Below are positions 1 to 10,987 of a stretch of DNA of 64,000 nucleotides, piece after piece (within the stretch, counting starts at the first letter, position 1; every line of letters begins with the position of its first letter). Both the position numbers and the translations under genes were made by a program. The DNA comes from Lactifluus volemus (lineage: Eukaryota; Basidiomycota; Agaricomycetes; Russulales; Russulaceae). Location: assembly GCA_022376515.1 (NCBI GenBank), contig WTXI01000152.1:1-64000 (forward strand). The letters run 5' to 3'. The notes under the pieces were generated by a model. That model was not told where the DNA came from. It saw nothing but the letters and a program-made list of their open reading frames with translations, and did no database searches.

Positions 1-1172
1 GACATATGCAATTAATGTTGTTAAATTCGGAACGATCCTCAGCATGTTCCCGAAGTCTCTCAGGCCGTGCGTTGCCATATTTTGATTGCCTCCTCTTATC
101 CCTGAAATCCACCCAGTATCGTATCTCGTATGCTATCCGATCTTCCATCACAGATTCGACAAGAGACCGAATTTATCAGACCTATGGTCGAAGAACGTTT
201 CGCTAAACTGAAGGAATTTGGTGAGGATTGGGATGATAAACCCGTTCGTCAACCTGTTTCACTGGATGTTTCTGTTTCTCATACTGCACGGCGGAAGTTC
301 AGAATGACATGCTGATGTGGCTCATGAGCGAAGCCAAAGGAGTAGAGAGGTCCCTTGATGGCTTGGCACGCCGACTACTTCTTTTAAACTTCGTGTCTAT
401 TCACACAACCTCTGTGGTGGGCAATAATATCTGTCTACTCACAACCTACTGCTCATCATCACGTTTTCATAGACATTGACACAAGTACTGTACCGCCTTC
501 TTTCTCACCCAGAATGTATCCAGCCATTCCGTGAAGAAGTCGAAGCTGTGGTGGCGGAAGAAGGGTGGACGAAAGCCGGAATGGACAAGATGTACAAGAT
601 TGACAGTTTCATTCGGGAGACCCAGCGGTTGGATGGCATAAACATAAGTCTGTCATATATCTTATCCAACATTCAAATACTGATGTGTCGCACTCACTTA
701 GTACTAGTGACTCGTCTCGTGTTGCGGCCATTCACGTTTTCGAATGGTGTTACTGTCCCCCAGGCGTACTCGTCGCTGTCCATCTGGCGTCGCTCATAGA
801 GATGAAGAAGTGTACACCAATGCTGACAAATTCGAGGGCCTTCGGTTTTCGAAACTTCGCGAGCGCGATGGGGATAGTGTGACGACTAGGCACCAAGTAG
901 TCTCAGTATCACCGGAACACGTGTCCTGGGGCTGGGACGGCACGCTTGGTGAGGTTTCTTGTCGTGTTGGTTTTCAGCATCTCGTGCTTATGATGGCCCT
1001 CAGTCCTGGGAGGTTTTTCGCAGCCACCGAACTCAAGGCACTGCTTGCGCACATGATTGTGACGTACGATATGAAGTTCGAGGAGGGGAAAGGGGCACCG
1101 CCGCAACTCTGGATTGCCGGGGTGTATATCCCGAGGAGTGCAAATGTGATGTTCAGGAAGTGTCAGGCATGA
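1..1172 (+). pseudogene. Cytochrome P450 copy A, 3' part, frameshifted
   Basis: The window opens inside exon 6 of a P450 whose exons 6-11 align with the intact copies downstream: the EFGEDWDDKP segment, the I-helix motif SIHTTS, the ExxR motif ETQR and the C-terminal PGRFFAATELKALLAHM. Compared with copies B-F, three single-base deletions are visible. One is in the C run near 757-761, one is near 779-781 and one is in the G run near 925-932 just before the haem loop. The first puts a TAG in frame at 797-799. The third restores the frame, so the distal haem Cys exon is still readable. The 5' exons lie outside the window. It is most likely a recently dead gene. A sequencing error is less likely because three separate runs are affected. 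Confidence 0.85.
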
Positions 1173-2289
1173 ATTCTCCCGTTGTAGTTTTGATTTTTCT
1201 ACCTGTATAAATGCCCATGTAGATGGATGTGCTGTCACGTGCACCCTCCCCCTGCCCTCAAATGAAACTGTTCTGGTCCTCACTTGACATCCTCAGGCTT
1301 TGGGAGTGCCACGACTCTTCGAGCGACTAGACGTCGTGTTTGCTTCAATTTCACGACGATTGTCGGTCATAGAAGTTTTGGGATATCTTATGGGCTACAT
1401 TGCAGCCTTGACAACTTGAAGTAGCCCGGTTATATGCTCATTGTCAACCGCCACTGCCAGAGAAGCTCGCATTTGTTGGCCCGCATTGAAAATCACGTCG
1501 TCACCCCCAAGACCAAATATATAAAATTCTTTGATTTCAGAGTCAGAAGCCCTTGCCAGTAATTAGCAACGTGATGGTGACGAGGGTCGAGTTGCCAACC
1601 CATGCCAAAGTATCGCTGAATGGCTGGGGAGAGGGAGGGCGGTCGGGTTCGAATCAGACCCAAAATAACAACGGACTTCAACGCCGAGCTCATATCAGCC
1701 ATCTTCCCAGGTCCCCGTCCTTACGCTGATGGTCTGAGTCGATCCCCTCATGCTTGTACTCAGCAAGCAGCTCGACAATTGTCCATTGAGCCCTCGACGA
1801 TGCCAGGGATGATGAGAAAATTAAAGATCTCGGTGAGAGTGGGGGTGGGGGTGGGGGTGGTACGCCTCTGATGCTGCTGCTGCTGCTTGTGGGAGTGTGC
1901 TTCTTCATGTAGAAATGCCTTGAGTTCGGGGGGTTTAATGAAGGAAGACGGTGTGCTGTCTGCGTCTGCGATCGTTTTGGGGGCGTGCCGGAAGGGTCTA
2001 GTTGCCGGATGAGTGCCCGGGATGGAATTCGTTCTGTAAGATGCGTCTTCACCTCAGTAGCCCTCGTCCTGGGACAACCAATCAATGCGTGCCAAAGTTC
2101 ATAAATAAGCGCGACCCACAATCGTTTCGATATGGCCCATGAGATCTTCGAAAGGAGATGGACTTGAAGGCCAGCACAGCTTCGACGGGCTTGGGCTCGA
2201 GCACACACGACCCTTTGGCGTGTAGAAACCACAGTTTCACCTGTTCTCCGCCCTGAACTCTCCTGCGCATAGATGGGGTTCAGAAATGC
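1173..2289. other. Spacer with decayed 3' flank and relic of a phosphatase-like gene start
   Basis: The first 150 bases repeat the 3' flank shared by all P450 copies (the block around 1261-1300, AATGAAACTGTTCTGGTCCT). Around 1440-1485 a short stretch matches the start of the intact phosphatase-like gene at 22919 (the CCAGAGAA-CTCGCATTT region) and then loses similarity, so a copy of that gene has decayed here. A GGGGGT tandem run lies near 1840-1860 and a TGC run near 1871-1888. I see no convincing gene. A 69-codon minus-strand frame at 1493-1702 is not recognisable. Confidence 0.5.
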
Positions 2290-3105
2290 CTGGCTGACCG
2301 TATTATTTCAGCTCGGAAACAGTCGCCCCGCCGCCTACAACCTTCCCAAGAAATGGAAACCACAATCTGACCTCAGCGCTCTCGGCCTAGACAACGCGGG
2401 CGGAACGCAGAGCACGCTGCTTGCGTTCTCGCCGCCCACAGGACAAGATGTCGAATATAAAACTGAGGGGAGCGGTTTCCCTGTGTGGAAGTTGGTTAGC
2501 AAACTGGTTGATCAAAAAAATACAGAACGGGACGGTGCACGAGGCGCACCTCGCTGAGTCGGTCGAACCAGAAAGTGGAGCTGACGCCGATAGATCCCCA
2601 GAATTCAATGCCCCTCAGGGCCTCTGTAACGTCCCTACCAGCCTCACTGATAACGACGAATCGAGGGTCAGTGCTAATGCTGGGTCACCGGTATGTTCGT
2701 TCCTGTTCATGCATGTCACGGTCCTGAGATTTAGGGAAGAGGATGATCGATGATCATGTGAAGGTTTACTAGCTTTTTACTTGACGTTTTCCCAGGCCAC
2801 AATCATGCGTCGATCCTTGTTCGTAACTCTTCACTGGATCACCCAACTCGAATGCCCAGCCCGCGTAAGGGAATTTGTCGACTAGGTGATTGAAAATAAA
2901 AGCAAACCGCAAACTAAGTTATTAATAAGAACCTCAAACCCAACCCTCCAGCCACCCCCACAACATTCTTTTTTCTTTGCGCGCTGTGTTATCATGCAAG
3001 ATCCACGGTGATCGGCCTGGGCGGCGTATGCGCTGTCCTCACAAGCTATATAATTGGGCTGCACGGCCGTGAGTCGACGCTTTTGACCCCCAACTTGGTT
3101 GCAAC
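2290..3105 (+). repeat. Upstream (promoter) block of the P450 repeat unit, copy 1
   Basis: This stretch resembles 10320-10987 upstream of copy D, and its right part resembles 16862-17133 upstream of copy E. Shared landmarks are the GCCGCCCACAGGACAAGATG string, the GTTGATCAA region, the GCTAATGCTGGGTCAC string and CCTGTTCA-GCATG. An AT-rich TATATAA sits about 60 bases before the start of copy B (near 3046). It was probably duplicated with the P450s and carries their promoter. That role is inferred from position. Confidence 0.6.
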
Positions 3106-5148
3106 ATGCCTGATGACTTTACATCGACGGCATTGTTCCTCGGAGGGATTCTCATCCTGGTGTATCTTTTCCTCAGCTGGTACAGAAGGGATCCTTTGGT
3201 ACTGTCCCTTCGAATTACGACGAGTCCATCCCGTCCCTGATTAGCTCTAGCTTGACGCAATCCCCACCGTAGGATATTCTGACCCGGTCCTCTCACTCAT
3301 CTCCGCTGCTCAATATTACTTTGATGGCTACCGGATCCTCAAAGATGGTTATGAAAAGGTCACTTCACCACCACCTTCCTCCGTGCCATGCTGACACTCC
3401 AACCCGCTTTCAGACAAGACCAGGTCTATTTAAGATTGCCTTTCTCCGCAGATGGATCGTCCTGGCTGCTGGCCCTGAACTTGCTGAAGATATCAGGAAG
3501 GCTCCAGATAACGTCTTGGATAATCTTACGCCGATCCACGAAGTACGCATAGCTCCAGAGGGTTGACCTCGTATTTAACTAGGATCTTCTCAGGGTCTTC
3601 AACCCGAATACACCTTAAAGATACTGAATCTGGCTGATTCGTACCATACGGATATCATACGTTCGAAATTAACACGGAATATCACAGCTACGTTCGGAGA
3701 GGTCCGTGAAGAGCTTGTCCTGGCCTTCGATGATCTGATCCAGACACGAGATGATGGTGCGTTGAACAACCGTGGATAAAAATGTGATATCTTAGAAAGG
3801 ACGTAGAATGGATCAAAATTCCCATCGATAAGACGATACAACGAGTGATTTGTGCCGTCTCGAACCGTGTTTTTGTTGGTGCTCCTCTTTGTGTGTAAAC
3901 ACGCACTGGTTCCTGTCTGCGATCTGTGTTGACCCTTGCAGGCCGGAATCGTGACTACCAAGCACTGAATTTGACATTTGCGATTAATGTTGTTAAATTC
4001 GGAACGATCCTCAGCATGTTCCCGAAGCCTCTCAGGCCGTGCGTTGCCATATTTGATTGCCTCCTCTTATCCCTGAAAGGCGCCCAGTATTGTATCTCGA
4101 ATGTTATCCGATCTTCCATCCCAGATTCGACAAGAGACAGAATATATCAGACCTATGGTCGAAGAACGTTTCGCGAAAATGAAGGAATTTGGCGAGGATT
4201 GGGATGATAAACCCGTTCGTCAACCTGTTTCACTGGGTGTTTCTGTTTCTCATACTGCACGGCGGAAGTTCAGAATGACATGCTGATGTGGCTCATGAGC
4301 GAAGCCAAAGGAGTAGAGAGGTCCCTTGATGGCTTGGCACGCCGACTACTTGTTGTAAACTTTGCGTCTATTCACACAACCTCTCTGGTGGGCAATAATT
4401 TCTGTCTACTCACAACCTACTGCTCATCACCACATTTGCACAGACATTCATACAAGTACTGTACCGCCTTCTTTCTCACCCAGAATGTATCCAGCCATTG
4501 CGTGAAGAAGTCGAAGCTGTGGTGGCGGAAGAAGGGTGGACGAAAGCTGCAATGGACAAGATGTACAAGATTGACAGTTTCATTCGGGAGACCCAGCGGT
4601 TGGATGGCCTAAGCATGAGTCCGTCATATATCTTGTCCAACATTCAAATACTGATGTGTCGCACTCTCTTAGTACTAGCGACTCGTCTCGTGTTGCGGCC
4701 ATTCACGTTTTCGAATGGTGTGACTGTCCCCCCGGGCGTACTCGTCGCTGTCCCATCTGGTGTCGCTCATAGAGATGAAGAAGTGTACACCAATGCTGAC
4801 AAATTCGAGGGCTTTCGGTTTTCGAAACTTCGCGAGCGCGATGGGGATGGTGTGACGACTAGGCACCAAATAGTCTCAGTATCACCGGAACACGTGCCTT
4901 GGGGGCTGGGACGGCACGCGTGGTGAGGTTCTTGTCGTGTTGGTTTTCAGCATATCGTGCTCATGATGACGATCCTCAGTCCCGGGCGGTTTTTCGCAGC
5001 CACCGAACTCAAGGCACTGCTTGCGCACATGATTGTGACGTACGATATGAAGTTCGAGGAGGGGAAAGGGGCACCGCCGCAACTCTGGATTGCCGGGTTG
5101 TATATCCCGAGGAGTTCAAATGTGATGTTCAGGAAGCGTCAGGCATGA
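3106..5148 (+). CDS. Cytochrome P450 monooxygenase, copy B (intact, 11 exons)
   Basis: Predicted ER-anchored, haem-thiolate monooxygenase. Exons by splice phase: 3106-3198, 3251-3358, 3414-3542, 3594-3756, 3807-3890, 3942-4038, 4088-4214, 4274-4387, 4444-4618, 4673-4922 and 4980-5148. They join in frame to 502 aa, normal for a fungal microsomal P450. Residues about 8-26 are a hydrophobic N-terminal anchor ending in SWYRRDPL. The I helix reads FASIHTTSL, with His where many P450s have an acidic residue. The ExxR motif is ETQR and the PERF-like segment is FEGFRFSKLR. The haem loop is WGLGRHACPGR, with its Cys codon split between the last two exons (TG/T). The start is the MPDD methionine conserved in the copies. 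The style is that of the Agaricomycete ent-kaurene-oxidase-like P450s; the CYP family and substrate are not certain. Confidence 0.9.
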
Positions 5149-6309
5149 ATTCTCCCGTTGTAGTTTTGATTTTGCCACCTGTATAAATGCTATCTAGATG
5201 GATGTGCACCCTCCTCACGATCCTGCCTGTCCTCGAATGAAACTGTTCTGGTCCTCACTTAACACCCCAGGACCCCAGAATTCAACAGTAAGGTTGTGCC
5301 CCTCAGGCGCGGTCCTGCCCTTTGCCAGAACGGGGACGAGAGGAGGAATGTTCTCCTGCGGATTTGAGACGAGAAGCCTGAGAACGTAGAAAATGAACTC
5401 AGAGGTCAAGGCCAAATTCTTGATGCGGGTCAACAGTTTGTTTTGTCATAAAGTAAGGGTACGCATTTTGCGACTTTGATTATGCGTAATTATCGGCACC
5501 GTGAACTCGTCGGTGACAGTTTGATCAAATGCTCGTGCTAGAAACCTGTATCCCGGCCCTGAACATCTCAAACATTTCTATCTGAGATTCGGCCCGCTCT
5601 ATGAAACTTGAATGTTGCCGCGGCGGCGAGCTTAGACAAGATTAAGGGTCATCCGCTACTTGCAACTTCATCATGGCATTGTCCTTGAAACTTGCCAGGG
5701 TCACTAATGTATGGGCGCTGCAGTACGTCATGCCACGAACATGGTTGAAAGTGTCAAGATGCAGGCGTTGGTCTAAGTACACCACTCATCAAACTGCATC
5801 GTCCTGAACAACGGCAGCAATTTGCATGACAGGAATGACAATCCTCAGGTCATTCACCCTGTCCTGTGAGGCCACAGTGAAAAAGAAAGATAATACAAGT
5901 GGGAAGATGAAGAATCGAGACTCGGATGTGGCCATAAGGAAAGCCAAAACTGAATCATCACTGAGTAATAGTAAATCCAGCGCCGGCACATCTGTACCAT
6001 CACGTCGAGCGTATTCAGCATGACACAAACGGGACCGAGCGAGGCAAGGTACTCAGGAATGCCGACTGTCGTCGGCGAGCGGCATGAGTTCTCGGGATCA
6101 TATTGCAACAACTACGACCGAAAAAAAAAAGAGAAATTCAAAAAAGCTCGATGGAAGAAGGGGATGTACGTTCACAATCAAGTCTTGTGTTTCTGCAGAA
6201 ACCTTCGGCGGAATTCGAAGGTCGACCTTTGCTATTCGCTTATATGTGGCTAACCCATTAAGACCGTGTGTGGGGAACCCCCGTCGGCTCTAGTAGAGCG
6301 CCCAGCGGA
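5149..6309. other. Spacer between P450 copies B and C
   Basis: The first 130 bases are the conserved P450 3' flank. A minus-strand stretch around 5790-6110 has long hydrophobic frames in two phases that could be a decayed membrane-protein fragment, but I recognise no family. The A-rich run at 6120-6130 is unremarkable. No supported gene. Confidence 0.35.
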
Positions 6310-6870
6310 TCATCGAGAAAGGTGATTGGCCAACGCACCATTGTAGCCGGTCATTTCCTCAAATGGGGGCTGACCGACATGATCTCGTAGGTGAGTACGC
6401 CAAGAGCCCAATAGTCGACCTTCTCGTTGTGCTCGCAACCCTCGACCATCCAGGGCGGGAAGTAATCGAGGGTGCCGCAAAGGGCGGTGCGGCCGTTGTT
6501 CGGTGGGTGGACGCTCCAGCCAAAGCGCCAATCTCGAGCTCGCCGTTGACGCCCAAGAGGAGATTCGTTTGATGTCTCGGTGGATGACGTACTTCGAGTG
6601 GAGGAGAGGGCGTCAGCCATCTGATCAATGTAGACCACGCTGCGACGTTCCGAAAAGGAACCGTGCTTGGTGAGCTGCTTGTAAAGCTCGCCCTAACTGG
6701 CAAACTCGGGCATGAGAAAGATAGGCTTATCATCGTGAAAGTGACCGTAACGACAGAGGATGTTGGGGTGACGCGGATTTTTTTGAATCTCAATCTCGGA
6801 CTGGTAGAGACACTTCTGAGTGAGGATATAGTTTTTGGCTTTATCTTGGTGAGAACTATGTAGTTTATTA
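6310..6870 (-). pseudogene. Aurora/Ipl1-type serine/threonine kinase relic
   Basis: Read on the minus strand, this segment gives Aurora-kinase blocks in order but in different frames. These are a QSEIEIQKN-RHPNIL-RYGHFHDDK block, then FSERRS-VYIDQMADALS, then a YVIHRDIK catalytic-loop block, LLLGVNGELEIG, and [41 protein letters not shown]. At least two frame changes around the HRDIK region and one TAG after PEFAS break it, and both the N-terminal glycine loop and the C-lobe end are missing. The pieces adjoin without introns, so a retrocopy is possible, but no poly(A) tail is evident. It lies between P450 copies B and C, where the normal P450 upstream block is missing. Dead. Confidence 0.85.
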
Positions 6871-7183
6871 TCTCCTAGAGGACGTCCGATATCAAAGTCG
6901 GTCAGATGCCACTCTCAGGTGGGGGCCCGGGCGAGTTCTAGGACTAGGTAAGTAAAACGAGGCAAATTAGTGAAAAAAACGGACCTGGAAACACTCGAGT
7001 CAAGAGCTCTGTGCCATTGTGTATATATCCCTCAAGCCGACCGTGAGATCGTCGGCATTTGAATTATCAAATTCTCTTCACTGTTCCAACCCGCCTGTCT
7101 AACGGCCTCCGGCGCTTGCACGCCTATTATCGGGCTGGGCAGTCACGGTGAGGCCCCGCTTTAACCCCCAACTTGGTTTCAAC
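6871..7183 (+). promoter_or_regulatory. Upstream region of P450 copy C
   Basis: Only the last 100-150 bases (the CGGCGCTTGCACGCC string and the region just before the start) resemble the upstream blocks of copies D and E. The more distal promoter block found before B, D and E is absent and replaced by the kinase relic. Copy C may therefore have a different promoter (inference). Confidence 0.4.
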
Positions 7184-9233
7184 ATGCCTGATGACTTTGT
7201 ATTGAGGGCATTATTCCTCGGAGGAATTTTCATCCTGGTGTCTCTCTTCCTCAGCTGGTACAGAAGGGATCCTTTGGTACTGTCCCTTCGAGTTACTGAC
7301 GCGTCCATCCTATCCCTGATCATCTCCAGCTCGACGCAATCCCCACCGTAGGATTTTCTGACCCAGTCCTTTCGCTCATCTCCGCTGCTCAATATTACTT
7401 TGATGGCTACCGCATTCTCAAAGAAGGTTATGAAAAGGTCACTTCACCACCACCTTCCTCCGTGCCACGCTGACACTCCAACCCGCTTTCAGACAAGACC
7501 AGGTCTATTTAAGATTGCCTCATTCCGCAGATGGATCGTCCTGGCTGCTGGCCCCGAACTGGCCGAAGATATCGGGAAGGCTCCGGATAACGTCTTGGAT
7601 AATCTTACGCCGATCCACGAAGTACGCATAGCTCCATATGGTTGACTCGTATTTAACTAGGAACTTCTCAGACTTTTCAACACGAATATACCTTAAAGTT
7701 ACTGAATCTGGCTGATAGATACCACGTGGATATCGTACGTTCGAAATTAACACGGAACATCACAGCTACCTTCGAAGAGGCCCGTGAAGAGCTTGTCCTG
7801 GCCTTCGATGATCTGATCCAGACACGAGACGATGGTGCGTCGAACAATCGTGGAGTAAAAATGTGATAGCTCAAAAGAGGACATAGAGTGGATCGAAATC
7901 CCCATCATTGAGACGATACAACGAGTGGTTTGTGCTGTCTCGAACCGTGTTTTTGTCGGTGCTCCTCTTTGTGCGTAAACATCCTCTGGTTCCTGTCTGC
8001 GATCTGTGTTGACCCCTTGAAGGCCGGAATCGTGACTACCAAACTCTGAATTTGACATATGCAATTAATGTTGTTAAATCTGGAACGATCCTCAGGATGT
8101 TCCCGAAGCTTCTCAGGCCGTGCGTTGTCATATTTTGACTGCCCCCTGTTATCCCTGAAATGCACCCAGTATCATATCTCGTATGCTATCCGATCTCTCA
8201 TCCCAGATTCGACAAGAGACCGAATTTATCAGACCTATGGTCGAAGAACGTTTCGCTAAAATGGAGGAATTTGGGGAGGATTGGGATGATAAACCCGTTC
8301 GTCAAACCATTTCACTGGGTGTTTCTGTTTCTCATACTGCACGGCGGAAGTTCAGAATGACATGCTGATGTGGCTCATGAGCGAAGCCAAAGGAGTAGAG
8401 AGGTCCCTTGATGGCTTGGCACGCCGACTACTTTTTGTAAACTTTGCATCTATTCATACAACCTCTATCGTGAGCAATAATATCTGTCTACTCACAACCT
8501 ACTGCTCATCATCACGTTTGCACAGACATTCATACAAGTACTGTACCGCCTTCTTTCTTACCCAGAATGTATCGAGCCGTTGCGTGAAGAAGTCGAAGCT
8601 GTGGTGGCAGAAAAAGGGTGGACGAAAGCTGGAATGGACAAGATGTACAAGATTGACAGTTTCATTCGGGAGACCCAGCGATTAGATGGCCTCAACATGA
8701 GTCCGTCATATATCTTGTCCAACATCCAAATACTGATGTGTCGTGCTCTCTCAGTGCTAGCAGTTCGTCTCGTGTTGCAGCCATTCACGTTTTCGAATGG
8801 TGTGACTGTCCCCCCGGGCATACTCGTCGCTGTCCCATCTGGCGCCGCTCATAGAGATGAAGAAGTGTACACCACTGGCACCGCTGACAAATTTGATGGC
8901 TTTCGGTTTTCGAAACTTCGCGAGCGCGATGGGGATGGTGTGACGACTAGGCACCAAATAGTCTCAGTATCACCGGAACACGTGTCCTGGGGGCTGGGAC
9001 GGCACGCGTGGTGAGGTTTCTTGTCGTATCGGTTATCAGATATCATACTCATGACGGCCCTCAGTCCCGGGAGGTTTTTCGCTGCCACCGAACTCAAGGC
9101 ACTGCTTGCGCATATGATTGTGACGTACGATATGAAGTTCGAGGAAGGGAAAGGGGCACCGCCACAACGCTGCATTGCTGGGGCGAATATCCCGAGGAGT
9201 GCAAATGTGATGTTCAGGAAGCGTCAGGCGTGA
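7184..9233 (+). CDS. Cytochrome P450 monooxygenase, copy C (intact, 11 exons)
   Basis: The exon structure is the same as in copy B: exon 1 7184-7276, exon 2 7330-7437, exon 3 7493-7621, exon 4 7672-7834, then exons 5-11 with matching phases to the stop at 9233. All exons stay open and join to about 504 aa. The membrane anchor is ALFLGGIFILVSLFLSWY. The I helix is FASIHTTSI, ExxR is ETQR and the haem loop is WGLGRHACPGR. Two extra residues (GT) are inserted before ADKFDGFRF near 8875-8885, in the meander region. The intron-5 acceptor has changed from CAG to AAG near 8022 but keeps the obligatory AG. The insertion and many substitutions suggest it has started to diverge in function (inference). 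Substrate unknown. Confidence 0.9.
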
Positions 9234-9439
9234 ATTCTCCCGTTGTATTTTTGATTCTGCTATCTGTATAAATGCCATCTAGATGGGTGTGCACCTTCCC
9301 CGCGATCTTGCCTGTTCTCGAATGAAACTATTCTGGTCCTCACTTGACATCTTTCTTGGGAGTGCTACGACAAGACGCCGCGTTTCCTTTTTCACGATGA
9401 CTGGTCTGTCATAGAATTTCCAGGATACCTCATGGGCTA
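9234..9439. other. Conserved 3' flank of P450 copy C
   Basis: This contains the block shared downstream of copies A-E (TCGAATGAAACTATTCTGG near 9319, then the TCACTTGACATC string and a GGGAGTGCTACGAC block). It probably includes the 3' UTR. No coding potential is seen. Confidence 0.5.
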
Positions 9440-9760
9440 TTCTGCACTGACTCGGAGCCTCCGGCCTAGCACTGGCAGTACAGTTTCCGCTTCCTCGGAA
9501 CCGGGCCTCACTTCTTCAACTTTTTCGTGGATCTCTTCTCGCTCGTAAACCCGGCCGGGCTCCACATCCTCCATGCGTGGTGCATGATTTACAACATCGT
9601 CGGGGCGCGAAACTGTGAGGAGGGGTCTTACCCGCGTAGCACGAATGGACAATTTCTGGTCTGGAGCTCAAAACACGTGAGGGAAGGGTTGGATTTTTCG
9701 ACCGCATAACAAGCAAAGGCAACAAGGTGCTCCAACATGTCTTCAAAGAACGCAAGGGTT
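9440..9760 (+). pseudogene. Decayed phosphatase-like gene after P450 copy C
   Basis: Around 9520-9620 the translation resembles the intact gene at 22919: DLFSLVNPA-L then IYN--GARNCE-GSYPR, with an inserted stretch between. The start Met region, the YPVLVHC P-loop region and the C-terminal helices are missing or frame-broken. A GLDFSTA string near 9690 may correspond to GVDFVTA of the intact gene. The position immediately behind a P450 copy matches the arrangement at copy F. Confidence 0.75.
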
Positions 9761-10319
9761 TATCTTGCGCTCATCGTACAACCCCAGTTGCACATGGTCT
9801 CAGTTGCTTTATGTCCCTTCAGGCTACTCTTCCAAGTCGGAGAATGTGTGTTACCTTACTCCTGCGCTCACGCTGAATGTGGGCGCAATCCGCTCACTTG
9901 GCCGACGCTGTACCCTCATGTGTGCCAGGATCCCGTGTCTCGTGCAGAGCATGGGTTAGCGCTAGTGACACAGTATAGCTTGATAAGTGGTAGGCGCAAA
10001 CTGTCGTAGAGTGTACGTAAATACATCGCAAGGAAATAACACCGCACTCGAGACGTGAATAACGATGGCCAACATGTATGGAGAGACAAATTATACTTCG
10101 AGAATCTGAGGAAGGGTACGTGATCGTCACCAAGAACGCATACACCTATGTTGACTAAGATAAACTAGTTGGGCCGCTTTGTTGCGATCCCATCAATGAC
10201 TAGCATCTGGCGGTTGTCATGGATAGGAGAGTAGGTGGGTTTGTGGGCGCGAGTAAGCTATGGTTAGTTGTGTCGAGACGTACTTTGATCCACCAATTAG
10301 CAGCGTCCGCACGCTACCG
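9761..10319. other. Spacer without recognised features
   Basis: Short frames on both strands are present, with no recognisable protein family, no coherent splice structure and no obvious repeats. Confidence 0.3.
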
Positions 10320-10987
10320 ACGCCAAGGCGTATTGAACATCCAAGGATCCACCAGGCGCAGACTGAAGGGACAGCCCACTACTTGTCGTTCATTGAGAAA
10401 TGTGGTACCTGACCTCAACGCTCGGAGTCGGCCCTAGGCAACGTGGCAGAACCCTGCGTTCTCGCCGCCCACAGGACAAGATGACGAATATAAAGAGAGA
10501 GAGGGTTTTCTATGTGGTAGTTGGTTAGCAACTGGTTGATCAAGAAAAAATAAAGAACTTGAACGCACGAGGCGCACCTCACGGAGTCAGTTGAACCACT
10601 GACCGCGGATAGATCCCCGGGCCTCGGGCCTCAGGGCGGTCCTACGTTCCTACGAGACCCTACCTGTCCTACCAATAACGATGACCCGAGGGTTAGTGCT
10701 AATGCTGGGTCACTGGTATGTCCGTGCCTGTTCACGCATGAGAATAAAAGTCCTTCGATCATGATGGGGGAAGAGAATGATCAAGTGAAGTTATATATAG
10801 CTTCTCACCTATCAAAATCCTCTTCACTGCTGTGCCAACCCGAATGCCAGCCCGTGTGTCCACGGTATTCGTCGACTAGGCAAATTAAGCTAAGAACCCG
10901 TCCGGCGCTTGCACACGTTGATAAGCCATATTATCTGGCTGGGCAGTCACGGTGAGGCGACGTTTTGACCCCCAACTTGGTTTCAAC
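10320..10987 (+). repeat. Upstream (promoter) block of the P450 repeat unit, copy 2
   Basis: This aligns by eye with 2290-3105 (before copy B) along most of its length. From about 10727 to 10987 it is nearly identical to 16862-17133 (before copy E), including the TCCTTCGATCATGATGGGGG string. A TTATATATAGC TATA-like element sits near 10790, roughly 200 bases before the start codon. It is probably the duplicated promoter region of copy D. Confidence 0.65.

Noticed and set aside
744..1172. An apparently open frame across the haem exons of P450 copy A
   Set aside because: It reads through the last intron in a shifted phase. Comparison with copies B-F shows deletions and a split Cys codon, so it is not a real contiguous protein.
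1610..1690. tRNA-like GGTTCGAATC sequence
   Set aside because: No acceptor stem or anticodon arm can be folded around it by eye.
3008..3566. Separate small genes for each P450 exon-containing frame
   Set aside because: The frames are exons of one 11-exon gene with matching phases in seven copies.
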